A DNA stretch of 64,000 nt. It comes from Lineus longissimus. Taxonomy: Eukaryota; Nemertea; Pilidiophora; Heteronemertea; Lineidae. The translations under genes were made by a program, and so were the position numbers. The stretch's first letter is position 1. Each line of letters begins with the position of its first letter. Below are positions 46,401 to 58,400 of the stretch, one piece after another. The notes under the pieces are model-generated. The model saw nothing but the letters and a program-made list of their open reading frames with translations. It was not told the DNA's origin and did no database searches. The stretch lies in NCBI RefSeq assembly GCF_910592395.1, contig NC_088315.1, positions 16,911,808 through 16,975,807 of the forward strand. Reading direction: 5' to 3'.

Positions 46401-47804
46401 ATACGAATCTCCCTTTAAATCTCTCGGCTGAACTGGTTTTTACAATATACAACTACATGACGATACTAATGTGTAAGTTTATTTTGTACACAAACGGTCA
46501 CTAAAGTATGTAGCATTTTTTCATCAGCATCGAATTCTCGCTGAAAATCGAAATTGTGTAGACTGATGAGTGAGTCTGTAAACCGAGTTAAAGTACCATT
46601 TGCATTATTTCACAACGTCTCGTAAAATCAAAATTAACCCGCTAGTTCATTTCGGCGAATCGCCTACAGTTTTTGAAAAAAAAAGTTTGATGATTTTTAA
46701 TTTCTATGAAAATTATTTCGGTGATTCAAAAACATAATTTACTTGCGACATCCGCGAAAGGAAATGCCCGCAATTATTGTTTGCTACCATCATTTTTGCA
46801 AATTGGCATGTTAAGAATGTTCTAATTTCATCCCGATTTTTTATTCTCCAACGCAACCTCCTCTTAGAATTTAGTGTACTATCATTCTAGCGAAAAATAT
46901 TTCATAAAAACTTTGAAATAAAAAAGTTTGTTATAAGTTTTTATTATTTGGCAGATTACATAACCGAAAGACTCATGCGTTTGCATTCCTGCCATAATGG
47001 ATGAATAGAAAACATGATTTCTGATAATATCCTGAAAACCGGTTTGGAATTGGTGCACTAGTTGGGGAGATAATGAATGAAGAAGGTGTTGATATTAATA
47101 CTATCAGGACTGTACAAACGTCATGCTGCAGGTAGCATTGCTTTCCCTCTGATTTCATTGCAGTCTCTGAGTAGCGCAATGTGGGGAACCCATCTGTTAA
47201 GTCACAATCTAGCCAAACAAATGTGTACGCCAAAAGTCATCAACATCCAGGCGTTCATAAATATTTCAAGTGACACTCCTTAGAATATGTGTCGGCAATA
47301 ATCTGAATGTCGCATCTGTGGATCATTTTATCACATATGATATGTATGAGGAGATAGACTACAGTCGATTTCAAAAGCTAAGACCCCCTTACATATTTTA
47401 TATGTTGATATTTTCTGTCACTTTTTTCTAAATTAACTACGTACACTGTTTATAACATGGCAAGACAACTAATAAATATTTTGAAAATTATAAAGTGACT
47501 AAAAGAGATGTTAATTTTCAACAAAATACTATTTTGAACATCATTTGATGAGGACAAGTATACCTATTGTGAGGGATGACCCACCTGATGCGATGATGAG
47601 GTTAGTATCTACAAGGTTTATTGACCTCAAATACATTTCATTTGTGTGCGCCAAACATTTTCTTGTCAAACATACACGAGTACCGACTCGTCCTCAGATT
47701 TTTCCGGCCCGGAAGCTCTCGACCTGCGGTCTCGAGCTTTCTAAGGCCGGAGAATATCAACTCATGAAATCTGGCGACTCGGATCACACACTCGAGCAGT
47801 AATC
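43480..47804. other. Type II internal segment of unit U2
   Basis: Occupies the place of E4 and E5. It is collinear with 55.77-59.70 kb (U1) and unrelated to type I. Minus-strand open stretches, for example near 45003-45257, differ between U1 and U2 almost only by amino-acid-changing substitutions and frameshifts. I therefore see no supported exon. A run of 14 C lies at 46353-46366. Confidence 0.5.
45234..45598. mobile_element. 365-bp TIR element, AT duplication, independent insertion
   Basis: AGCATTCCGCGAAG and CTTCGCGGAATGCT form the ends, with AT on each side (45232-45233, 45599-45600). U1 has the empty site (tttaattgctt, about 57475). Same family as 3297-3652, opposite orientation, at a different site. 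Confidence 0.9.
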
Positions 47805-48059
47805 TTATTTGATGTCAAGCGATTTGAAAGTTTTAATGAAATAAACCGCTTCTTTTGATTGTGAATTGTACCTTGCTTTTTGGATCTGGTCCAAATTGAA
47901 CTTGATCAACTGACAGTAGGGGCTTTTTAGTCTCTTAACCGAAATGAATGATCTGCATTGTCTGGTTAGGATGCAGCGAACGGCGCAAGCAGAGGAACTC
48001 GATATATTTCTAGTCTGTGCAGCGCGTAACGACAAGGGCAATTTGACTCTCATTCGCAT
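47805..48059 (-). CDS. Conserved block E3 of unit U2 (exon candidate)
   Basis: SFISVKRLKSPYCQLIKFNL; the upstream arm is diverged (LRAAQTRNISSSS) and aligned with U1, not with type I units. Confidence 0.3.
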   Translation of the reverse strand: MRMRVKLPLSLRAAQTRNISSSSACAVRCILTRQCRSFISVKRLKSPYCQLIKFNLDQIQKARYNSQSKEAVYFIKTFKSLDIK

Positions 48060-48378
48060 GAATATTCTACCTGAAAAAAGATGTTGGTGTCAAAAAGGAA
48101 AGAAAGCTAACTCAATTCCACTGCTGATTGTCATTTTGGACGTGCATCACATTGATATGTACAGTTGTATCTCTTATCAATATCAAAACATCTGCAATAC
48201 ATACTATTATAAAACACATGCATCTGACACCAAGTGATTAGAGTGTAAAATCGCCTTTGACCGCATAGGTGGCACCCAACATGTACATGTACTAGATTGA
48301 CACAATGGCATATTTTGTGACATCTTGAGGGAAACAGGGGCCACATTCACTCACACATTCACTCTTAAGTCACCAAAT

Positions 48379-48550
48379 AACTGTCAACCTCGATCCAGTA
48401 CCGTACTTCTAAGGATTTGTATGAATGGAAATCGCACTCAGAAATCTTAGAATTGAGGTTTTGAATGTAAATTTCAGTGTTCACCCCGAAGGAGACAGCC
48501 AATGAAAAAGCGAGTTTCAATTTCGAATTCGTTGCTGCAACGTTGTTGAA
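48379..48550 (-). CDS. Conserved block E2 of unit U2 (exon candidate)
   Basis: KLKLAFSLAVSFGVNTEIYI, then SKISECDFHSYKSLEVRYW. Open on the minus strand while the plus strand has stops. A 2-base deletion lies after RYWIEVDS. Confidence 0.35.
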
Positions 48551-49083
48551 ATTCGTTGAGATTCAATGCAAGCGATACTCCGATTGGGCGCAATTCTTAC
48601 TGTGCTGGCACTTCACCAAAATGTGTGGGCGAATGCACATGTCTCAGGGGTTTGTGTGCATGTTAGAAGCGAACTTACAGCAACCCCTGATTTCCTCAAG
48701 ATGATTTTGTGTCAGTATGCCTTTTTGTACCGTTTTCACGGAAACGTGATCGCGCAGATATGCGCAAGGGAGTCATCTTGGTGAACATGTTGTGTGGACT
48801 GGTGTTCATATCAGTTTTGATCGATATTACTTCCGTTGTCTCTTATAGAAAATACAGTAGCCCCACATTGGACTGACCTTAGTCCATCATATTTGATGGC
48901 GTTTGAAACATGGCTGATGGTCGTTCTAAATTTGAGCATTGCGCGGCCGGGCGTTTAAAACAAGGCGGTCCTTTTTTATGCATGCATGACAGCTTTGACT
49001 AGAATTTCACTGTGCGCCACGTGTGTCGTGGGATATGCAGGGAGGAATAACTGATCCTTGTCTCCTCTATTGTTCAAACCAAC
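48551..49083. other. Shortened intron between E2 and exon 1 of unit U2
   Basis: Only about 530 bases, against 1.0-3.8 kb in other units. It lacks the ttagcaatgaccc to acaggaccatcgcc portion. Confidence 0.6.
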
Positions 49084-49819
49084 CTGAAATCCACTGCCAG
49101 TATGATGCAATATTGGCTGCAGTGAGTATCCTATTCGATACCAAGACCTTGGTCACGTAATGAGTTCCGAACACATGGCAAAATGGCAGTCTGCTTCCGA
49201 AACGTAAATCGAGGTTGTTCAGTCGTTTAGCATATTTCAGTCTCATGTTTTGAACGATATTTATTGTTTTGCCAAATCGAAAATGTAGAGACGGGGCCAA
49301 AGTTTCTAGGAGTAGGCCTACGTGAATCCGTACCCACTGATTGATGAGACATTTTTGTAACATGATATTTTCGCCGGGTTTTACATGTCCATTCGAATCA
49401 AATGCATCTCCCCCCTTGTACAGAGTCAGTTCACATCGAACTCTACCCCGCTTCGTCTTTGTTATCTTCATACAAATGTTAAGTACTATGTAGCCTGATT
49501 TCTTCAACCTGAATTCGACAATTGAATAGATTCTTGGCGTATCATTGAAAAGAAAGAAAGCAAGGAATGCAAGGGTCAGTGTAGGGGAGGGCATGTGTAG
49601 GTATATATATAGGTTACGACCCTTTTTCGCCTTACATGTTAATTCTTTGGCATCGTGCATGCCGGCGGAACCGACCACTAAACGGGATATTCCTGTCCAA
49701 GAATGTCGATCTCCTACTGTATTATCATCAATGTTAAACCTGTCGAACGGCCAACACCACAAACTGGAGCTCGCCCCAGATACTATTTCAAGTGAAATCG
49801 TTGCCAATGTCAAAGCCAT
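49084..49819 (-). CDS. Secreted LamG-type lectin-domain protein, exon 1, unit U2 (most diverged)
   Basis: ATG at 49819. Longest copy: extra codons near residue 54 (CKAKKGRNLYIYLHMPSP) and near residue 165 (HVGLLLETLAPSLHFRFGKT). Substitutions are spread through the domain (SWTGISRLVVGSAGMHDAKE; YAKRLNNLDLRFGSRLPFCH), yet the frame and all six Cys are kept. The frame meets a stop directly after WFEQ, so the CAG then GTTGG donor at 49084 is the most likely end. This divergence with an open frame is the best evidence of constraint in the family. Confidence 0.75.
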
Positions 49820-51084
49820 GACAGTTGAGTACTTTAATTCCTCACGTGATTTTCAAGCTTGGAGTTTCTTAAAGGGTCACTAGGGGGTTGTCTCCATTCT
49901 TGCAAAGCTGCTCACAAAATCTATCATAGATGCAGTTATCCCTTCCATGCAAATGTAAACGCATATACGCAAAAATGTAATACCATAGCTGATTCAGGCG
50001 ATGACGCAGCATGTATAGCACGAGAAACACTTTGTGTAGCCAACCAAATAACTTCTAACTTGATAACACGTCTCATGGTAAACATGGATACAGAGATATC
50101 TGACACGAACATACAAAAATAAATTCTTTGTCGCTAATTTCAATGTGATATTTTGCCACCTGCTTTCGATAGCACCACTATAAAGAATTCCACGTGGCTG
50201 TCGTTTAATCCTGATGACAATTTTTAATTGCAGTCAATAATCATGGAACAAATCGTAAATCTTTGCCATTGATAAATGTCGTATAGAACATTTTAATGCT
50301 TATTGTTTTTTGGCCACGTTGGGGAAATTGATATTTTTGATCACAGCAATATTATACCAAAAGGTCAAGAGCGAGAATTCAACCTATAAACGGCTGAGAT
50401 TGCTGTTCAGATGATAACCAGAAGAATATTAAAATCATCACGTTAATCACTAATTGAATGCAGATGACCATGACATGTGATAGCGAGTGAAGTCATCAAT
50501 ATTATCAAGCATAGAATATGCATGTATGTAAACTGTCATGAGCTAATCATAAAGCTTTTATTTTGTGATCAGGGGTCAAAAAGAGTAGTGAGGAGCAGTA
50601 CTTCAAACGAGAGCGGAACATGGCATGTATTAAAAATTGAAAATTCAGTATGCAAACCTTTACTATAACACTAAACTGCTAAATATGCAATAACAAAATC
50701 ACTCAATTTCGACTAGGAACACATCAAAACATACTACATTAGCAAATGTATAGCAGGTCGAGGTTTAATTCAATGCTGAAATTTGATATTAAATTAACTT
50801 TCTGGAATTCCAAATTGACCCGCTCGCGTCCAACTCTCGATCGTGCCCGAACTCGGCTCATGTGACAGAGGTATACCTATATTATAGTGCGATGAGTAAT
50901 TAAAGTCGCCATTTAAAACACATGTTGGTGTATAAAACACCACAAATATGATGTATTCATGGATTACGATGATTGAAATTCCTTAATCGTCGTCAAAATA
51001 GACGTAATACGCTCTTTAAAGAATCTATTTGTTATGTTGCTCCGCCATTGCAGCTTACGATACGCACAAAAGGCAGCCAACATA
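49820..51084. other. 5' flank of unit U2 and insert of unknown origin
   Basis: Array spacer ends near 50082 (catggtaaaca) and resumes at about 54412 (aagtcttatctcc). The kilobase 50083-51084 is unlike any other part of the window and has no recognised gene. Confidence 0.45.
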
Positions 51085-54000
51085 CGGGAAAATCCCTATT
51101 ACCTCAGCCTCAACCCGATCGATAATTCCCAAGTGTTTTAGACAAGTACCAGGAGTAGGTGATTTCAATGGAATAGCTCGCGGTATTACATACGAGTATT
51201 GTGGTTTGGTGTCATTGGAAGATCGCCGTCGCACCCGGTGAAGGCCTATTGTGTCATGCAATTGCCGTGCATTACTTTGACGACACTGTATTGGACGTTT
51301 GCCATTGTCAGTCGACCAACTCATCAGTTTCAATGTCTCTTTACACTGGCTGAGGCGGTCTAACTATGTAATTTCATGTAGGCTTTTTTGCCGGCTTGGC
51401 TGCATGAATGTGGCTGGCAGGGTCTAGGGTGTACTCTAAATATTCGTGGTTAGAATTAGACAGGTGTTAAGAGCACACGTCCCATGACACGAGTCAAATG
51501 TCACGGAATTGTGTTAAAATCGCCAACATCAACAGACTTAGGACAATTATCAATTATTATTGTGACACAAGTACCGTTGACAAAACACAGAAAAAGACGC
51601 AAGTTCGCAAGAAAAGAATATTTAATACTCTAAACTAGTCATCAACATCGGAGAGGGGCAAAAACTCGAGACCCTCGCCCTCTTCTTTCTCTTCAACAAC
51701 TAGATCATTGATGTCTATTTCTACATCATTATTTTGTACTAATCTGCTCGTTTGCCAGGCAAGGCTAACTCCTCCGTAATTCGACCCCAAGCAAGGCCTA
51801 GCATACGGAGGATCTCTCGACGGGAAATTGGTGGGCAGGTCCCATCCTCTTCTGTATTGCCCACTTTCCAGGCTTTCCATATTGCCCTTAACCTGCATTT
51901 AAATGCATACATGATTGTCAGGTCAAGGGGTTGCACGAGCGATGTACAACCCCCTGGCACATAGTCCATACGTCCACCAAGGTCCCCAACCGCCTCCTGG
52001 AAGCGTTCTTTTAGGTTGGCCGGGTATCTATCCCCAATAAGGATGAATGTTTCTTCATCATTAACAAATTCAACCAGTACAGTTTCTGTCCATTGAATCA
52101 ATGAAGCAATTCGTGCCCATCCATTTGGACTTGAAGTTACCTGGAATGAAATTGAAACTTTGTATAACCCAACGCTTGTGATGAAGAATGGGAGAAAGTA
52201 AAACAAGTTTATGTGCTCAGCGCGGGTCTAGGTCGTTACAATTGTGAACAATAATGCGTCAGCTATTGTTTACACGATATTCGTTGGACACCATGTAAGG
52301 AATACGATATTAATCACAAAGCATTCGTCATTTGACATGGTAGTCCAAGCCACACTCACCCGTACATTTTCCGGTGCATGTTCCCTAATTCAGCTACGAC
52401 TGCCCCATGTTCAACCAGTCGAGGGAAGTTCACTTCAGCTAGGCCTTTGCTCCCATCAGCCGCAATTAAAAGGGTGACTGTGCATCTTTCCTTCGGGTTT
52501 CCTCTCGATGTTTTTATTTCGACTTCGCGGTTACCTGTGTTATCCATCGAATAATTAGGGGGGAAATCATATCGCACAAATGTCTGGTTCATGTTAAATA
52601 GACGTCGTTTAGAATAGTTACTCTCTTCCACTCTTCGTTGAATAACATCCCGAAAGTCGGCTACCAGCTGAGCAGCGTTTTCAGGAATTTTCTTAGAATC
52701 CCTTGTACATCTTCTATAGCTGATACGATGTCTGAAATATGAAATGATCAGTTTCAAAGAAGAAATGAAATGCGGATGAGGGAGCAGTTGTAGGTGCTCT
52801 AGAAGAAGCCGCATAATGGTACCCCAAAAAAATGAATACCATTGATTATCGATTTGTCCATCACTAGTCATACTAATGGTTAACGTATGGCTACGCGGTA
52901 GAATATGATGAATCAGTGAGGTTGTTGTTTTCAATTACACCCATGCGTAGAAGTAAAACGTAACATTGCACTGTTTATTCACATTTCAGTCAGTGATGTG
53001 CTTGATGTTCATTTTCTTGACATTTCCCCTTACCTTTTCATGAAACGTTCAAGCCAGTGCGGAGTGGCTCTGAAATCAAAGCGCCGAGGTCGAGACATTT
53101 CCAACTGCGCCCTCTCGTCTCCAGGGATATTGTCCACCCATCGTCGGAAGTCCTTATGGGCTTGGTCCTTTAAGTCTTGTGCAGAGACTGGCAACCCAAA
53201 GTCTCTCCTTCCACGATACCATTCAACTGTGCAATCTTCCATTTCTGGCCAAAGACCTGAAATGATAAAAGGTGTTATTAAGAGCTTCTGTACCACCATT
53301 CATGAATGCTGTAGGACAACACATTTTATCAAACCGTTCACATTCACCTTACCCGACCCCCCCCCCCCCAAAAAAAAAACCAACAAAATTCAGAGTTCAA
53401 TCCATGGTGTATACTGTGTACGCATCCACATAAGCCACCTGGCCAGCAAAATTAGGCCTAGGCCAAGGCGAGTACAATACATCGAAGGTAAACAATGACT
53501 TGGGACCATTTCATTGAATTAACTGTCGGCTGACTTTCGCAAGTGGTCTATTACGAGCGCATACGGTTCGAACCCAGCTTCGGCTCAAAGTATGGTTCCA
53601 CTGCAAACTGAGTTGATGCCGAATTTGGTAGGCCTATATGCAGTGACAGTGACATCCCTGTAATTCTAGAGCGTTAGATTCAATAAAAAGGCGGTCGATA
53701 CTCACCGTTCCCCAATTGACGGTCCCGTCTCATCCGTCTTCGCCGTTGACATTCTTCATGCGCACCCCTGATGTCATCCTCGTTACGAATCCAGTGGCGG
53801 AATGTATTAACTCGAATGTTACGAAACCTGGCAAAGTCAGCTGGAGTACGCCCTTGGTCGTGTCCTTCAAGATGAGCCAGCCAGTACTCGTCCATATACC
53901 GGATCTTTTGCTCCAACGAATAGGCCTGGAGTCGGCGCCTTGGAGGCGCAGGATCCACATCCATCGCCATGCACGTACATGTGCAGTGCCAGGCGACGAA

Positions 54001-54320
54001 TAAAAAGAAAAATAGAATCTCACCTTGCATTTTAAATTTTAGTCTTCAAGCTGTTGAACGCAACTTTCGGAAGCTCAGTCAATGCCGTGAATGCGACAAA
54101 ATTCTGTGTAAGGCCTCTCGATGCGATGTCGTAATCATCGTTTATGGGAAACGCCGTGGAAAGAATACCCTGTGCTAGAGAAAGGCCCATTTAACCCTGC
54201 GTTCATGTATAAGACTATTGACAATGGCTATTCCATTGAAATCACTGTGACCCTGGCACCGGTCCAAAAAACTTAGAAAATTTCGAACGGGTTGAGGCCG
54301 AGGTAAGTGGGATTTTCCCG
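51085..54320 (-). mobile_element. Complete pogo/Tc5-like (IS630-Tc1-mariner) transposon
   Basis: Inverted ends begin CGGGAAAATCCC and stay similar for about 100 bases, including TTACCTC and CCTCAACCCG and, at the inner end, TGATTTCAATGGAATAGC. TA flanks both ends (51083-51084, 54321-54322). It encodes a spliced transposase on the minus strand. Total 3236 bases. It was inserted in material already foreign to the array spacer. Confidence 0.85.
51739..53970 (-). CDS. pogo/Tc5-like transposase, four exons
   Basis: Exons on the minus strand: 53970-53706, 53256-53034, 52731-52360, 52129-51739. Donors are GTGAGT, GTAAGG and GTGAGT; acceptors are TTTCAG, TTTCAG and TTCAAG. All junctions keep frame, giving 416 residues. 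Exon 1 holds a basic N-terminal DNA-binding region (YSLEQKIRYMDEYW; FRHWIRNEDD). Exon 2 holds EWYRGRRDFGLP and HWLERFMKR, a CENP-B-type HTH. Exons 3-4 hold the DDE_1 nuclease: FNMNQTFVRYDFPPN, ILIGDRYPAN and VPGGCTSLVQPLD. Families of this type read NMDQT at the first catalytic site; here it is Asn, so cleavage is probably impaired. Past the stop another frame encodes an acidic tail to 51635, suggesting a C-terminal frameshift. Confidence 0.85.
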
Positions 54321-54322
54321 TA

Positions 54323-55264
54323 TGACATACAAGAACATTGTCCGCAGACTGCAATATTGAAATGTTAGACCTACGTTGTATAAAGAAATTGATATATTAT
54401 TATATGTATCATAAAGTCTTATCTCCGTCATGAATATTAATTTTCCCGTTTTTCAAACGTTTGGACAATGCAATGTTTTATCCACCATGTTTCAATGGAT
54501 GTTCAAATTAATTTCATTACTTGAAGATTTGATCAACTGACCACAACTGTTGACACAAGAACCTAAAACGGGTGAAATCCAAGCGCCAAAACTGGGCCGG
54601 GGGGAACGGGAAAACAAAGACGAAGAGAGAACCACGTCGAAGCTGCCACAGCAAGGATAGCCTAATACCATTAGGCCCCGCGTAGCCTCTGCCGGAGGCT
54701 TAATTCTAAACGATATTATTATCGCAATCCTTGCCCAGAATTTTGAAAAATACGAATCTTCGGCTAGGAATAAGTTTTAGTGTTTTATTTAGGCAAACAT
54801 TTTTTTACAGTTGGTTTGTCATATAGGTTGTCTGTTTCAGTCAATAACTACACAAATGTGATTGTTAGTATGGACAAGCAGATTTAAATCGATAAAATAT
54901 TCCACCTTTGAAAATCGCTGACCAACTTCTGTTATACACGCTGTCCCTACGCTCCCACAATGTGGCCAGTGTGTAACGTAACAACTATTGGCCAGTTCCG
55001 GGTCTCTCTCTGTAATGTAATCAAGGGTGTGGTTGTGTCACTCTATAATAAGGAAAGAAGTTGTGACGTCATTCGTCGCGAGTTACTTGTATCGCAGGTG
55101 ATGTAAATGTATTTAGCAAAATAATGAGCACTCCCTAGCCGGAAGTAGCAGACCACATTCCCGTTGTCCAATTACATGCCAGTGCATTTCATCGTATTTC
55201 TGAATAGGCATAGAAACCGCTTTTGGGGTTTCCCCCATTCATTGCACTAAGCGCAATGATTGCT
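54323..55264. other. A'-type spacer of unit U1, diverged
   Basis: Array sequence from about 54412. A roughly 400-base insert at 54655-55045 is not in the other A' copies. No gene is seen. Confidence 0.5.
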
Positions 55265-55471
55265 CTAAATACAGTAGGCCAAGGACATGTCAATACCCAG
55301 TCTCGCTGTTGGCGAAAAGGACTGCGTTGGCTTCGACTCTTGTGTCGAATGGATCCAGAATGACTTCCCAAAATAGTGTTGAAGTGGCAACAGATAATAA
55401 CTGGGAAGAGGATTATGCTGGGCACGCTGAAAGGATGTAATGTTGTAGCCCGCGATGCAGAGAGCGTTGGC
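55265..55471 (-). pseudogene. Block E6 of unit U1, frameshifted
   Basis: ANALCIAGYNITSFQRAQHN is kept. A one-base deletion near 55387 shifts frame before LFWEVILDP. The final residues (GIDMSLAYCI) are back in a frame like that of U2. Confidence 0.4.
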
Positions 55472-58400
55472 CTGCACGAGATGTATTGACACAGATGGCT
55501 CACGACTGTAATGCTTTGAGGGATGTGGTGGCACAGTTGACATAGAAATGTCAAGTTGCTGGAGTGCGTGAGTCGAAATGCAAGTGTGGTTTTCCACTCT
55601 CACAAAAGATGAGCTGCTGGAAATAACCCTTTGACAAAGCCTTTTTATAATTTTATTGATTCCAATGTCTGTAGCTTATATCAACTTTTTATTCTGAATA
55701 ATGAAACAACAACAGGTTTCGTGAAAATGAAATTCAATAGCGTCATAATCAATACAGTATAATACTCTAACCTTGAAATCTCATCTTTTCCATACATATA
55801 CATGCCGTGGCAAGTTACGCTGCGGATAAAAATATCCGGTTCAAATCAAAATTAACCAAAACGGATACACCAAAATTTCAAATGCGGATGAAGATAATTC
55901 CTGTTCTATAGATATTGAAATAATGTCTTATTAAACGTCCATACTCCTTGCGCAGTGATATTAGTGTGATGAGGTTGTCCAACTCTCCCTGCTTAAATTG
56001 GCCGCCAATGCAGTCTGAATGTGCTGAAATCGCTCATCCACGAAACTACAAGACTTTTTGTGGCTCTTTTTATTCCAAAACAGATTGTCATATTACATTA
56101 CAAGTCTTTGTCCGACAAAAATTCTTCCTGAAAGAAAGTGATATTAAGAGGTTTTATGCGCACTATTTTAATAGCGTAAAGAAAATTGCTGTGTGGACTG
56201 TGATCAGGTTTGTAGACGATGATTTGAAGCGAGTTTAGTTTTGGCCCTTAAACAATGTGAAACAGATTTAATCGGCTGAAATTGGAATAAATATTCACTT
56301 TAGTCGTATTAAACAGAGTTACATTACAGCAGACTCGAAGATCTTTAAGTAAATCGCCACATTTACAGCATTTTGTTCGACTATTCTTGCCGTCTACATT
56401 TTTGTACATTACACATGCAATACACGTTCAATGGAAGCCAATACTTGCAGAGAGAATATGCTTATCGCTTTGAAAATTATCGCTGCTTTGAAGAATGATT
56501 CTCGTCCTGAATACTGACTGTATGGCCTTGTTTCAAAGGCTTTGACAATGCATACTTTTTTCTTGTCCGCTTCAATATAGGTTTCTCATGGCCATTTGGT
56601 GATTCTTGAATAGTTAAAGATGGTACAGGTGCATTAAGAATCAGTCAAAAATACAGAAAATGTGAGACACGAGTTAGATAAATTGAATAAAGCGGGCAAT
56701 TCAATTGGCCTTTCGAGGGACAGAACATGTCGGCACAAAAAGCACCAGCAGTAGAGCCAACATGTCACCGTACCAAAATAGCTCATTCACCTTGCAGTTG
56801 ATTTTCTGAGATATCCACGTCACAGCACAGCGTACACCACATCTTTATCACACATGACACTACACAGTTTTATGATGGATCCCATCCTGTTTCCATAAAT
56901 GATGTATATGTCCTAAATCCCTCCAGCCAGACTCCACTGGAATGATCGATAGCACTGATTTAATTAGGTCACCCGATTCATGACCAGCTCTCGAGATGCT
57001 TGCAACGGACGCTCGCGGTAGAATTTGTAGACTATATGCGACCATTGATTCTTTGAAGGGTGATATTGGCCGAGTGTTGAAGAACATCGTAATCTTGAAT
57101 TTTGAACACGTACTGATATTACAAATTGTGTACAGCGCTTGTCTTCTCAACTGCAGTTTGTCATACCCCAGCTATTGGCATGTGCACTGTATATTGATAT
57201 TCGAGCTCTACTCCCTGGGGAGCATACACGTATCACCGAGCTACATGTACTCAGCGCTCATCACTTGCATTGACATTTTGATATTTCTGCCAGGCCGACG
57301 ATATGCCCTTGGGTAGAAGAGAAACAAGTAGGGTCAAGTGCCTTACCAAAGGACATAAAAGCAAACAGCACTCACTACTGATTATTTTGAGAGTCCAACC
57401 AACGACATCGTAATTTTGAGTCCGGGTCTCCGCAATGATGATCCCCATTGATAGTATATTCCACCACCAATCCCTTTAATTGCTTGGGGCTATAAGCAGG
57501 CGCCAGAGAGTAAATCAAAATTACGGGAAAGATTGTTTAATCTCCACTAATAGTAAGTATCAGTTCAAAATGGCGGCTGCATTTGAATACAAGATGGCGG
57601 TCACTAGGGGCAAAGTAGCATCTTGATCGATAAATTACTAAAAGGCCCGTGACAGACAATTATGTGACCTTCCCTTAATTGATGCTTTCCCATTCGAGAT
57701 TGGGATGCATCATGCTAAGCTAACTGCTTGAATAGACTGTATACGTATACAGTACATCAATGTGTTTCTACTGCTGTGTATGCAACCTCAAGCACATGCA
57801 AATTTCAACTGTTAATTGCTCCGTAATGCAGTATGATACATGGTGTGAATGCTTTGTTATATTTTATGCAATGCCATTTGCATTGTTAATGGTCTGATTA
57901 TTTCCTTTTTTGATTGAAAAGAATAAGGTCGACAGTAGTCTGGACCATCTCAGTCGATTTTAGAGATCTTCGAAGCATTAGGGTGCCTGTTCAACAAGTA
58001 CATGGGGAAAGACATTTACTCATGCCTACATGTATGAAAAAAAGTGTTACTCGGAAGGTTTTAGCAACTATCTCATTCTCCAGTATTTATTTCAGTCTGT
58101 ATCAAAGCAATTATGACGAACATCGAGTTTTTGAATGAAACCACATACATATTCTCCGCATATTCATCAGGCCGAGACTAGCTTTCTGATCTGCGCCGGA
58201 CTAATGAACTGGAAATGAGAAGGTTCATTTTCAGCCCCCCCCCTCCCACGAAAATGTAACAAGTGAGCCGAAACGTTGGTGGTACGAAGTTCCCTTTAAA
58301 TCTGTCGGCTGAACTGGTTTTTACAATATATAACTACATGACGATACTAAGTTTATTTTGTACACAAACGGTCACTAATGTATGCGGCATTTTTTCATCA

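Noticed and set aside
43480-47804. Possible exons in the type II segment (for example 45003-45257 minus, 46047-46307 plus)
   Set aside because: Between U1 and U2 the substitutions are almost all amino-acid changing and indels break the frames, as in neutral DNA.
50083-54411. Whole 4.3-kb insert as one transposon
   Set aside because: Its outer edges show no inverted repeats; the TIRs and TA duplication define the smaller 51085-54320 element.
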